Source of the DNA: CAZVPF01 sp964628195
GTDB taxonomy: Bacteria > Planctomycetota > Phycisphaerae > Sedimentisphaerales > Anaerohalosphaeraceae
Reading direction: 5' to 3'
Length of the DNA stretch: 35,277 nucleotides
NCBI GenBank assembly: GCA_964628195.1
Contig: CAZVPF010000031.1
Coordinates: 1-35,277, forward strand
Position 1 is the stretch's first letter. Every line of letters begins with the position of its first letter. The notes beneath the pieces were generated by a model that was not told the DNA's origin, did not search any database, and was given only the letters and a program-made list of their open reading frames with translations. This document shows, in pieces, positions 9,360 to 17,394 of the stretch. Made by a program: the position numbers and the translations under genes.

Positions 9360-11849
9360 CTATTCCGGTAATATACGGCTGTCTTGAAGCCAGTATTGAA
9401 CGACAATGTTCAAATCGTATATATCAAAAATACAGTTTTGATTAAAATCAAATTCAATGTATTTACCGCATTGCTTACCGACCTGTGAATTTATTCCTGA
9501 AAAATAGAGTTTTTCTGCCGTAGCTTCATCAACAGCATAATCATAAATACGCACCCTTGAGATATCACCGGTGAAATACATATCTTCCCGGTCGGTGCTT
9601 AGCTGCACCGGTAAATCGGCGAAGTAAAAATCATTGATCGAGGAAGCGGATATTTGTTTGACCTGGTCAAAAACCAGGGTTCCATTCACATACCATTTCC
9701 CGTTCATTTCAATATTGCCCGAATTATAATTAAGAGGGGCTTTGACAAATATCACATGCACCCACTGTTCAGTATTGTAATCGAGGAAATTTGCTGTTCG
9801 GTAATTCAATGCACCGGTAAAAGCAGTCACATCACTTTCGTTGTCACGAATTTGGAATTCGCAGGAGTACTTTCCTGAAATGGCATCGCATCTGACACCG
9901 AATCTCCAGCCTGTATCATTGTGGTCGCTGTTTCCAATAATAACTCCTTTTTTACCGGAGTTGTTTATTTCTCCGGGCAAGCGAATCCAGGCCTCATAAG
10001 TACATGCTGAATTATAAATATAATCGAATTCATCATATCTCCCTATATCAACAACCTGGTCATTTTCGCCCAATATTGAATCAAATTCATAGAACCATAT
10101 ATAATCGGCAGAATTTGCGGGGTAGGCTTTTATTTCCGGTTTACCTGCAAGTCTTCCAGAACCGCTGCCGACAGCAGGTTGCCAGTTTTCATGAACACTA
10201 TTGCCTGCATCGGATGCGTCCATATCCAGCCGGGGGTCCGGCTGCCAGGCAGTGAACTGTAGATCTATCCACATTAATGTCAGAGGTCCGCTGCCGGAAA
10301 CAAGCTGAACTTCAAGAGTATTTTCTCCGTTTTCAAGATAATGCCTGGGCACATGCCACGCCTTATGCTCTTCCGCCTGTCCGAGATAATTAACAAATGG
10401 ACTTTCAAATATTTCGCTCACATCAGGTATTTGTGAAAGAGACTGACCATTAAGCTTTACTGTCCAGTTGGTGCCGCTCAAAGAATTTTCACAACGAATT
10501 CTCAGTTTACCGTCTGAATAAGCGCCCTTAAACATTTTCATATGAAAAACTTTGCTTTGCCCGGCATAAAAAATACTGTTAAGCGGCCTGTAAGACAAAG
10601 GCGGATTATTTGGTATCCCAGCCATGAAATAGTAGTGACCGTGATTAGAAAGCCAGTTCGGGTCGCCAAGATGCTGCAAAACATGAAAAGGCGGTTCATA
10701 GAAGGGGCCCCTGTAATCCAGGTTGCTTCCAAATTCACGGTAGTATGCAAAATTAAAAAGACTTACTCCCGCAGCGCCCTGTTCGTAAGCCGAGTGAGCA
10801 GTGGTATAAAACTGCTCGTCAGTTGTTCTGCGGTCTATGGAACTATCGTAAACACCAGGTATTGAAGGGCTTTTTATTGGGGTATGTGTCATTTCAATAT
10901 AAACCGGTGTTCCGGGGACGGTGTTCACTATTTGCGAAACATCCATCTGCTGGTCTGTAAAATAATAAGAAGACAAATTAACCATATCCACGCCGGCCTG
11001 TGCCCAGCTTTGCAGGTCAATGCCCAAAGGGTCATGTGCTTCAACATACCCCGGAACTCTTACACAAAGCCATTTGTAAGATCCCGGGTCGGTATTGTCA
11101 TCAAGAAATTGCCTTACCTGTTCGATAACATCCAGCATGATTGCTTTTCGTTGCAGGCTTGTCGTAGCAGAGGTGTCGAAGAAACTGCACATGCGCATAA
11201 AATCCAACTCAAAGCCGTCAATATCATAATTTTGTATGATTTCCTGGATGTATGCCAACTTGAAATTTCGTACTTCAGGTATCGCCCAGTTATGTACCCT
11301 CTGATACCAGTTGTTTAAATCCGTGCCGATACGATAGCCGGGGTTTTCTTTGTAGAATTGTGTGATGTTATTGCTCGCTCCGGAAGGTATCTCGCCGAAA
11401 GGATCGTCAACGTTTTCGAGCCTGTGGCCGTCATTGAGACGAAATGAAATAAACGGTACAACACCTTTCAGTCTGCATCTTTCCACGAACACCTGGACAA
11501 TGTCGCCTCCGTTTCTCATATAATTACCGAAACTGTCCGGCCAGACTCCGTAAGTTGCCATAAACCAGTTATAGTGATCCAATGCCGGAAGGACCGTGCT
11601 GGTCCACCACGGAACCCAGCAGACACCCGGCTGAAGCATGTGGACCTCAACTCCGGTGCCCGCCGTTTCGTCAATACTTGCTTCAAGAGCCTCTTCAGTG
11701 AAGGGATATCCCCGTTCGTGGTAAGGGCTTGTGCAAGAATAAATGTTTGTTGTATCATTGGAGTAAAGCACTTTGAAAGGTGCCTTTGGTCGATCACCAG
11801 AAACATTTTGGGCAATAACCAGCAGTAAAATCAGATAAAGTTTTTTCAT
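9360..11849 (-). CDS. Secreted barrel-like protein of the SNDTTN family with LamG and half-dockerin
   Basis: This is an exported protein of about 829 residues, probably a glycan-active enzyme of unassigned family. I start it at the internal ATG at 11849, which gives a clean signal peptide (KKLYLILLLVIAQNVSG) and lies four bases after the upstream stop behind an AAGAAGG site. Residues 25-430 match two other proteins in the window: LYSNDTTN, VEVHMLQPG, WVPWW, VHNWAIPEVR, YDIDGFELDFMR and TTDEQFYTTAHSAY. The pattern suits a TIM barrel like the GHL10 group, with the ELDF acids as candidate catalytic residues (inference). About 434-533 is a beta-sandwich shared by the paralogues. Only this copy adds a LamG module (561-773) and a terminal EF-hand-like half-dockerin (DFNQNCIFDIYDL). 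It ends an operon with the GH2 and pseudopilin genes. Confidence 0.8.
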   Translation of the reverse strand: MKKLYLILLLVIAQNVSGDRPKAPFKVLYSNDTTNIYSCTSPYHERGYPFTEEALEASIDETAGTGVEVHMLQPGVCWVPWWTSTVLPALDHYNWFMATYGVWPDSFGNYMRNGGDIVQVFVERCRLKGVVPFISFRLNDGHRLENVDDPFGEIPSGASNNITQFYKENPGYRIGTDLNNWYQRVHNWAIPEVRNFKLAYIQEIIQNYDIDGFELDFMRMCSFFDTSATTSLQRKAIMLDVIEQVRQFLDDNTDPGSYKWLCVRVPGYVEAHDPLGIDLQSWAQAGVDMVNLSSYYFTDQQMDVSQIVNTVPGTPVYIEMTHTPIKSPSIPGVYDSSIDRRTTDEQFYTTAHSAYEQGAAGVSLFNFAYYREFGSNLDYRGPFYEPPFHVLQHLGDPNWLSNHGHYYFMAGIPNNPPLSYRPLNSIFYAGQSKVFHMKMFKGAYSDGKLRIRCENSLSGTNWTVKLNGQSLSQIPDVSEIFESPFVNYLGQAEEHKAWHVPRHYLENGENTLEVQLVSGSGPLTLMWIDLQFTAWQPDPRLDMDASDAGNSVHENWQPAVGSGSGRLAGKPEIKAYPANSADYIWFYEFDSILGENDQVVDIGRYDEFDYIYNSACTYEAWIRLPGEINNSGKKGVIIGNSDHNDTGWRFGVRCDAISGKYSCEFQIRDNESDVTAFTGALNYRTANFLDYNTEQWVHVIFVKAPLNYNSGNIEMNGKWYVNGTLVFDQVKQISASSINDFYFADLPVQLSTDREDMYFTGDISRVRIYDYAVDEATAEKLYFSGINSQVGKQCGKYIEFDFNQNCIFDIYDLNIVVQYWLQDSRILPE

Positions 11850-11853
11850 TAAA

Positions 11854-13749
11854 TCAAACCTTCTTGCCGACAAGTTTTATCCCCCCGGCAGATTTTGCCT
11901 TTTCATTGCTTATAGAAACAGTTTCAATTGCTGCCGGTCTTGATTGAATTTCGCGTATTTTATCCATGTCAAACTTTTCAGACCTGTCAAAGTAGTAAAT
12001 TCCGTTTTTTTCCTGGTATATGTCCGTTAACTGCGTATAGCAATAACCGAACATGTTCTCGTCATCAAGCAGGACATTACAAAGCCCCTCAAAGCGTTTA
12101 TAAAACTCTGCGAGTGTTTTAGGTGCATTCCCGTATCCCCAGGAAGACTTGTTGCAGTTTTTGTGCATTTCCCTGGGGAACCATTTGATCCCGCCAAACT
12201 CACTGCAGTAGTATGGCTGACCTTTGTAATCCACCGACCAGCTTGCTTCGATACTTCCGTTTTGTTTGCTGTTTATACCGTCGTTTATGAAAGGTTTGCC
12301 GTATGTAAGACCCGATAGTATTTCTTTGAACTTTGCAGGGTCCTGTTCATAACAGTGACTGTCGTATATATCGGTGTCTTTTACCCTGTGGCAATAACCT
12401 GAAGCGTCAATGACCGGGCGTGTCGGGTCAATGGATTTTGCGGCAAGGAACATGCCCAGCGTCAGGTCGTTAAGGTAGTCATTTTTGTCGCTGAGTTCTT
12501 TCCATGTTTCATTAAGCCCGCACCATCCTATAATGCATGGGTGGTTGTAATCGCGATTTATCACTTCCAGCCATTGCGTAATATAAGTTGCTTTTGGGTT
12601 GTCTTTGTCGATACCCCAATCACCGAATTCGGCCCAGACCATATACCCTAATCTGTCGCAGTGATAAAGGAACCGCTCTTCGAAGACTTTCTGATGAAGC
12701 CTGGCACTGTTAAAACCGGCCTTGAGCGCAAGTTCGATATCCCGAACTAAATCTTTATCAGTTGGTGCCGTCATTCCGCCGTCGGGATAATATCCCTGGT
12801 CGAGCACCTGCCTCTGGAAAATAATTTCATTATTTATTTTTACGGCTTTTTTATCGATTGTTATAGTTCTAAGTCCTGCATAACTCCGCGCACTGTCGAT
12901 AATGTTCCCCTGGTGATCCATCAGTTCGATTTCTATATCATAAAGGAAAGGACAGTTGCATGACCACAGTTTGAACCTGTTTTCAGGTATGTCAAGGTCA
13001 AGCATTGGGGTAAAGTCTGAGTCGGCGATAACCATGGCCTCACAGACTTTTCCGTTATCATCGTACAGGCTTGCCTTGACTTTAGTGCCGGCCCTGCTGT
13101 TAGTGACAGGTATTTCGAGTCTGAATTTACTGTTTGCAACATCAGGAGTAATTTTCGGGCGTTTAAGATGTATTTCAGAGACAGGCTCAATCCAGACCGT
13201 CTGCCAGATCCCTGTCGTGCGGTTGTAAAAACATCTGTAGTTGTCATACTGATCATAAGTCTGCTTTCCACCTGGTTTATCAGTTTCCAGCTTCAGATCT
13301 CTCGCCCTGACCGTAACTGCAGCATGGCCTGTATTTTTTACGGCATCGGTAATATCACAGCTAAAGCCGCACCACCCTCCCCTGTGTCGAACCATTTCCT
13401 GCTCATTTACCCACACTGTTGTGTCATAATCAACCGCCTGAAAGTGCAGAAGGATTCGCTTCTCACGCCAATTCTGAGGTATATCAAACTGCTTTCTATA
13501 CCATACGACATTCATAAAGTCTTTATATTCAATGCCGCTGAGCCTTGATTCCGGGCAGAATGGCACTGTAATTTCACCTTTCAACCTGCGCTTGTGCAAA
13601 CCTCTTTCAAACCCGGTGTCCGAGCTGTCAATCTCAAACTCCCATTTGCCGTTTAAGCACAGCCACTGCTCTCTTACAAACTGTGGACGCGGATATTCAC
13701 TTCGGGGTATGTCTGCCGGTTTAGGCTGCATTTTATCCTCTTCAATCAT
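11854..13749 (-). CDS. GH2-family glycoside hydrolase, cytoplasmic
   Basis: This enzyme of about 631 residues should cleave beta-galactosides, beta-glucuronides or related beta-linked sugars. The sequence does not fix the substrate. The order is the usual GH2 one: sugar-binding sandwich (about 20-190, with LNGKWEFEID and TGIWQTVWIEP), immunoglobulin-like middle (195-295) and TIM barrel (300-600). N413-E414 in GWCGLNETW supplies the expected acid/base, and E517 in YYCSEFGG the expected nucleophile. There is no signal peptide, so it probably acts on imported oligosaccharides. The ATG at 13749 overlaps the upstream stop as TAATG, which suggests coupled translation. A second ATG at 13731, preceded by GAAGAGGA, is an equally good start and fits the family's usual N-terminus. 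A longer frame to 13773 would run into the upstream gene and is unlikely. Confidence 0.9.
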   Translation of the reverse strand: MIEEDKMQPKPADIPRSEYPRPQFVREQWLCLNGKWEFEIDSSDTGFERGLHKRRLKGEITVPFCPESRLSGIEYKDFMNVVWYRKQFDIPQNWREKRILLHFQAVDYDTTVWVNEQEMVRHRGGWCGFSCDITDAVKNTGHAAVTVRARDLKLETDKPGGKQTYDQYDNYRCFYNRTTGIWQTVWIEPVSEIHLKRPKITPDVANSKFRLEIPVTNSRAGTKVKASLYDDNGKVCEAMVIADSDFTPMLDLDIPENRFKLWSCNCPFLYDIEIELMDHQGNIIDSARSYAGLRTITIDKKAVKINNEIIFQRQVLDQGYYPDGGMTAPTDKDLVRDIELALKAGFNSARLHQKVFEERFLYHCDRLGYMVWAEFGDWGIDKDNPKATYITQWLEVINRDYNHPCIIGWCGLNETWKELSDKNDYLNDLTLGMFLAAKSIDPTRPVIDASGYCHRVKDTDIYDSHCYEQDPAKFKEILSGLTYGKPFINDGINSKQNGSIEASWSVDYKGQPYYCSEFGGIKWFPREMHKNCNKSSWGYGNAPKTLAEFYKRFEGLCNVLLDDENMFGYCYTQLTDIYQEKNGIYYFDRSEKFDMDKIREIQSRPAAIETVSISNEKAKSAGGIKLVGKKV

Positions 13750-14528
13750 TACTTGGGATCGGGCCACATCCATTGAATCTTAAGCCCTGTTGTTATATAT
13801 TTCTGGTAGATAACCAAATCCTTTTCCTTTGCAGATGATGCACTGCCGTCAGCAAAAGCGCTGTTGACCATTTTAGGCTTATCCTGCACCCAATGTTTAT
13901 AGGGGTGGTAATAAGTCCAGTTCTGGTTGCTGTAATTCTGGATTGACGGGCAGCCTGTAACCGCCATTTGTGAAGGAGCTTTGGATGCCCTCTGGGGTGG
14001 TATAAAAGCTTCTGAGGACGATGGGGTCCGGTCAGTTACAAAGTTTGGTCCGGGCCCCCAGGCTACGGCCCCTCCGAGGTTTTCGGGGTATCCGACATAT
14101 ATTACATAATCTCCGGAAACATAATTAATGCCGGTAGGTTCTTTCTGTTTGTCCCAATTCAAAACTTCATTCGGATTCGCGGGACAGTCGGCATATTCAC
14201 TTTCTCCAAGATATGGCTCAACGAAGTTGCTTAAAAGATCGAAACGCTGGTATGAATAGTAGTAGTAAGGTGCATTATGAACGCTTATTACGCTGCCGTC
14301 TTCTTTTACCCAGTATCTCAGCGGAAAATAATCCCTGTTATCAGATGCATAGGTGACTGTCGCGGTCGCCCATTGCCTGCAATTACTGAGACAAACCACT
14401 TTTCTTGCGATTTCTTTCGCCTTTGTAAGAGAAGGCAGCATTATTGCTAAAAGCAACGCAATAATGGAAATCACAACAAGTAGTTCGATCAATGTAAAGC
14501 CTGTATTTTGTTTTCCAGTCCTTGCCAT
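13749..14528 (-). CDS. Type II pseudopilin-like protein with prepilin N-terminus
   Basis: This is a 259-residue protein with a type IV prepilin/pseudopilin N-terminus: leader MARTGKQNTG, cleavage before F11, E15 at the conserved +5 place (GFTLIELLVV), then a long hydrophobic helix ending in LLAIMLPSL. The rest is a globular domain with NSAFADGSAS near the end, resembling the DG-containing C-terminus of the large planctomycete prepilin-like families. The role of those families is unknown. They may build a surface or periplasmic filament used in secretion or polymer capture. A GGAGAG site precedes the ATG. Its stop overlaps the next start as TAATG, so it is made together with a GH2 enzyme and a secreted barrel protein. 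I see no other secretion-system gene nearby. Confidence 0.85.
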   Translation of the reverse strand: MARTGKQNTGFTLIELLVVISIIALLLAIMLPSLTKAKEIARKVVCLSNCRQWATATVTYASDNRDYFPLRYWVKEDGSVISVHNAPYYYYSYQRFDLLSNFVEPYLGESEYADCPANPNEVLNWDKQKEPTGINYVSGDYVIYVGYPENLGGAVAWGPGPNFVTDRTPSSSEAFIPPQRASKAPSQMAVTGCPSIQNYSNQNWTYYHPYKHWVQDKPKMVNSAFADGSASSAKEKDLVIYQKYITTGLKIQWMWPDPK

Positions 14529-14600
14529 ATTCTCTCCATGATAGTGATTAAAGGGCCGCTGTCTTCGGGATGGCGGCCCCTCGGAGCCACATGTATTTAC

Positions 14601-16184
14601 TTACGGAGCGGGATAAACAGCGTTATCCTCAAGCCAATAATTAGCAACCTGAACAAAGTCCGCCAGGTCTGCTTTGCAGTCTCCATTGATATCAAGACCG
14701 ATGCCGCCGCACTGGAATGATTTTGCAGACGTGATGCCCGCGTTATAATTTGCAAGCACCTCCTCTGCGTGCAGAAGACGATTATATACTCGCAGTAATG
14801 CGACATCCCCTGCGAGGAATGAATCTTCACGAGTTGCACCGATCCAGGGTGCCTGCGTTTGGAAATAGAAATCGTCCAGTGACCCAGCCGGAACAGTTCT
14901 TACACCATGCGTGATTAATTCTCCGTTTGCGTACCAGTCATGATTAATACTTATTTCACCCGGTGCATGAGGAGGATTATATTCAGCCGCGTACTTCACG
15001 AAAACCATATGAAGCCATTCGGTGGCACTGTAATCGAACTGGTTCGGGGTTCTGTAGTGAAAAATTCCCTGCGTCGAAGTTTGTGAAGTTTCATTGTCAC
15101 GCTGTAAAAATTCAAGTGAGTATTTGCCGCTTGCTGGATCGCACCTGTAACCGAATCTCCATCCTGTTTCACCGTCCGGGTAAACATTGCCGAAAACTGT
15201 GCTTTTTGTCTTTGAATTGGGCACTTGTGCGGGAACTCTTATCCATGCCTCAATAGTGCACCAGTCATCGTTTATAAAGCTCATATCCACATACCTTGCA
15301 ATGTTTATAACCTGGTCCCTCATTGAGCTGTGCGGCGTGAATCTGTAAAACCAGTCGTAACCATCTGCGACCGTTTCACCTGATATTTGTGTCTGATCAA
15401 CGAGTTCGCCCTGCGTGTCATCGACTTCATTGGGTAGTACAGGTATCCAGTTCTTATCAGCCTGGTCTCCCGGGTGGGCGGCATTTATCTCAAATACGAG
15501 ACCCTCGGTTATCGGGGCCTGACCGAAATCTACGTCACTTGGCACATAATTTGGTTCGCTTGCCCAGCAGATAGAATCGATCCTTACGTTTCCTGCGCCT
15601 GCTTCCCGCTCGTTTATCCGAAAAACAATTTTGCCGTCAGTGTCGAGTACAAACTCTTTTGCGAGCCCCTGCGCTGTTGTATTCTGTCCCAGCCATTTCC
15701 AATTGCCAATGCCTGAAGCCCCTGCTGCCTCAGCCGCGTTGCCGATCATATCGTCTGTGTCATCAACACCTGCTATAGCTGTGTCGTACCATGTTGTTCC
15801 GCTGCCGTCGTCGCCTTTAACCAGCAGGTAATCTGCCTCTTCAGCGTTAGGCAGGGGTTGGTTTATTCTCACCCAGCAGTACCAGGTGCCCGTTAGACTA
15901 ACTGAAGCAAGATCAGGGTCTGCGGAATCTATTGAATACTGCCCCCACCATTGGTCGATCGTTAATCTTCCGGAATAATCAGGGAAGTGCATTGCCTTTA
16001 CGCTGGCCCCGATACTGTCAACATCCACGGAATATTCGGCGGTTTTGCTGTCATAGTCCTCTGCCTGTATCCATATCTGTGTACCTGAATCATATTCGGT
16101 CACCTTGATATCAGAGGCTGGCGAAATTGATACAAATGCTGTCAATACTATAATAAATAAAGTTTGCTTCGTTAAAATACTCAT
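14601..16184 (-). CDS. Secreted CBM-like, LamG and half-dockerin protein
   Basis: This exported protein of about 527 residues looks like a binding protein without a catalytic domain. A signal peptide (residues 1-23) is followed by a CBM6/35-like sandwich (36-212, opening IWIQAEDYDS and closing VRIDSICWASEP). A LamG module closely related to the two neighbouring ones follows (228-480: CTIEAWIRVP, TGWRFGYRC, EFLQRDNE, WLHMVFVKYAAEY). It ends in one EF-hand-like half-dockerin (LDINGDCKADLADF then YWL). The start is decided by spacing: AGGAGGT is only one base from the ATG at 16190 but ideally placed for the ATG at 16184. It is the first gene of the minus-strand cluster, 72 bases ahead of the pseudopilin gene, and is divergent from the AraC regulator. 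Confidence 0.82.
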   Translation of the reverse strand: MSILTKQTLFIIVLTAFVSISPASDIKVTEYDSGTQIWIQAEDYDSKTAEYSVDVDSIGASVKAMHFPDYSGRLTIDQWWGQYSIDSADPDLASVSLTGTWYCWVRINQPLPNAEEADYLLVKGDDGSGTTWYDTAIAGVDDTDDMIGNAAEAAGASGIGNWKWLGQNTTAQGLAKEFVLDTDGKIVFRINEREAGAGNVRIDSICWASEPNYVPSDVDFGQAPITEGLVFEINAAHPGDQADKNWIPVLPNEVDDTQGELVDQTQISGETVADGYDWFYRFTPHSSMRDQVINIARYVDMSFINDDWCTIEAWIRVPAQVPNSKTKSTVFGNVYPDGETGWRFGYRCDPASGKYSLEFLQRDNETSQTSTQGIFHYRTPNQFDYSATEWLHMVFVKYAAEYNPPHAPGEISINHDWYANGELITHGVRTVPAGSLDDFYFQTQAPWIGATREDSFLAGDVALLRVYNRLLHAEEVLANYNAGITSAKSFQCGGIGLDINGDCKADLADFVQVANYWLEDNAVYPAP

Positions 16185-16254
16185 TTTCATTACCTCCTAA
16201 TTAAATTAAAATTTGATTTTAGACAACCTTTTACACTTAAAGCCAGGTACAAAC

Positions 16255-16299
16255 TAATGATTGAACATTCATATTTTACTTAATGATTATCAGGTAAAA
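16255..16299. promoter_or_regulatory. Repeats in the divergent intergenic region, possible AraC-type site
   Basis: The stretch between the CBM/LamG gene and the AraC gene contains TAATGATT twice in direct orientation (16255-16262 and 16281-16288, 26 bases apart) and an inverted pair TTTTAC (16274-16279) and GTAAAA (16294-16299). AraC-family proteins usually bind direct repeats, so these are candidate sites. The region is AT-rich, so chance is possible. Confidence 0.3.
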
Positions 16300-16377
16300 C
16301 ACCACTGAACACAATGCAATATTAACCTAAGTATTTGCACTATTCTTTTGCTCTTTAAAGAAAAAAGGAGAAAATGC

Positions 16378-16406
16378 TTGTAATAAAGCCATAAAATAGG
16401 TATATT
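16378..16406 (+). promoter_or_regulatory. Putative sigma70-type promoter of the AraC gene
   Basis: TTGTAA (16378-16383) and TATATT (16401-16406) are separated by 17 bases, and the start codon candidates follow 22 and 34 bases downstream. The -35 element is weak and the -10 element good. Confidence 0.35.
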
Positions 16407-16439
16407 CACAAAATAAACACTTATTTTTTGAAGTTTTTT

Positions 16440-17279
16440 ATGAAAAAAGATGATGTGAAATCATTCAAGGTAAAGAGGATAGGCATAAGATATTACCATG
16501 ATCCTGAGTTTACCTTGACGCGTCCCAACGGAGCAGGAGATTATGTGTTTATTCGGTTTTTAGCTCCTGCCGAACTTATTTTCCACAACAAAGTTCATAT
16601 TGCCGATTCAGGCAATTTTGTCTTTCTGTCGCCCTCGCTTCCCTATACGATAACTGGACATGAGACTGGCCTCAAGAACGACTGGATTCATTTCAATGGA
16701 GACAGCATCGAAAAACTCCTGAAACGCTACGATTTGCCGCTGAACGATATTACCCCGACCATAAATACCGCGTTTGCCCGGGAGTTACTTGAAAAGATAG
16801 AGTCAGAAATGAAAGAAGTTATTGTTCCTTATAAGGAACGTTTTGTGGAGGTGCTTTTTGAGACGCTCTGTATTCAACTATCACGAAGCATGCACTATGA
16901 ACACGGTATCAGGCTCAGCAAAACCAAAAAGGAGCACCTTGAAAAGTTCAGGGAAATACGCATGCAAATGCTTGAATCTTTTGAAAAGGATTGGAGTATA
17001 CGTGAATTGGCTGAATTAGCCTACGTTAGCAATTCGAGGTTTGCCGTTCTTTATAAGGAGTTCTTCGGAATTTCACCGTTTGCAGAACTTTTGAATGTTA
17101 GGATTGAACATGCTAAGTGGCTTTTAACCAGTTCAACATCTTCCGTTAATGGAATAGCAAGAGAATGCGGATTTAACAACATTTATTATTTCAGTCGAAA
17201 GTTCACCGAAATAGTCGGCTGCCCTCCGAGCAAATATTATGTCTATTACACGAAACGCTCGTCAGGGCCAAATAAATAA
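16440..17279 (+). CDS. AraC-family transcription regulator
   Basis: This protein of about 279 residues probably senses a sugar and controls neighbouring units. The N-terminal 150 residues look like the cupin sensor of AraC proteins (LAPAELIFHNKVHIADSGNFVFLSP, then WIHFNGD). The C-terminal 100 residues carry the paired helix-turn-helix region: WSIRELAELAYVSNSRF, then the classic second half with VNGIARECGFNNIYYFSRKF and GCPPSKY. I prefer the ATG at 16440. A TTG at 16428 adds four residues, and neither has a clear ribosome site. It lies between the minus-strand LamG cluster and the plus-strand unit starting at 17395 and could regulate either or both. Confidence 0.9.
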   Translation: MKKDDVKSFKVKRIGIRYYHDPEFTLTRPNGAGDYVFIRFLAPAELIFHNKVHIADSGNFVFLSPSLPYTITGHETGLKNDWIHFNGDSIEKLLKRYDLPLNDITPTINTAFARELLEKIESEMKEVIVPYKERFVEVLFETLCIQLSRSMHYEHGIRLSKTKKEHLEKFREIRMQMLESFEKDWSIRELAELAYVSNSRFAVLYKEFFGISPFAELLNVRIEHAKWLLTSSTSSVNGIARECGFNNIYYFSRKFTEIVGCPPSKYYVYYTKRSSGPNK

Positions 17280-17394
17280 AAGGATAGTTCAAAATGTAAA
17301 AAGAAATCTGAATTGACAGGAAGGCATTGCTGTGTCACGATATAAAGCGGCAATCTGATCCTTAATCAATTTAATAAGCCTGAAAGGTGTAAAA

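Noticed and set aside
16374..16394. Six-codon frame (MLVIKP) after AGGAG upstream of the AraC gene
   Set aside because: It overlaps the better promoter candidate at 16378-16406 and would then not be transcribed.
17313..17345. TTGACA upstream of the second barrel gene
   Set aside because: The nearest good -10 (TATAAA) is 22 bases away, too far for a normal promoter, and a 17-base spacing gives no match.
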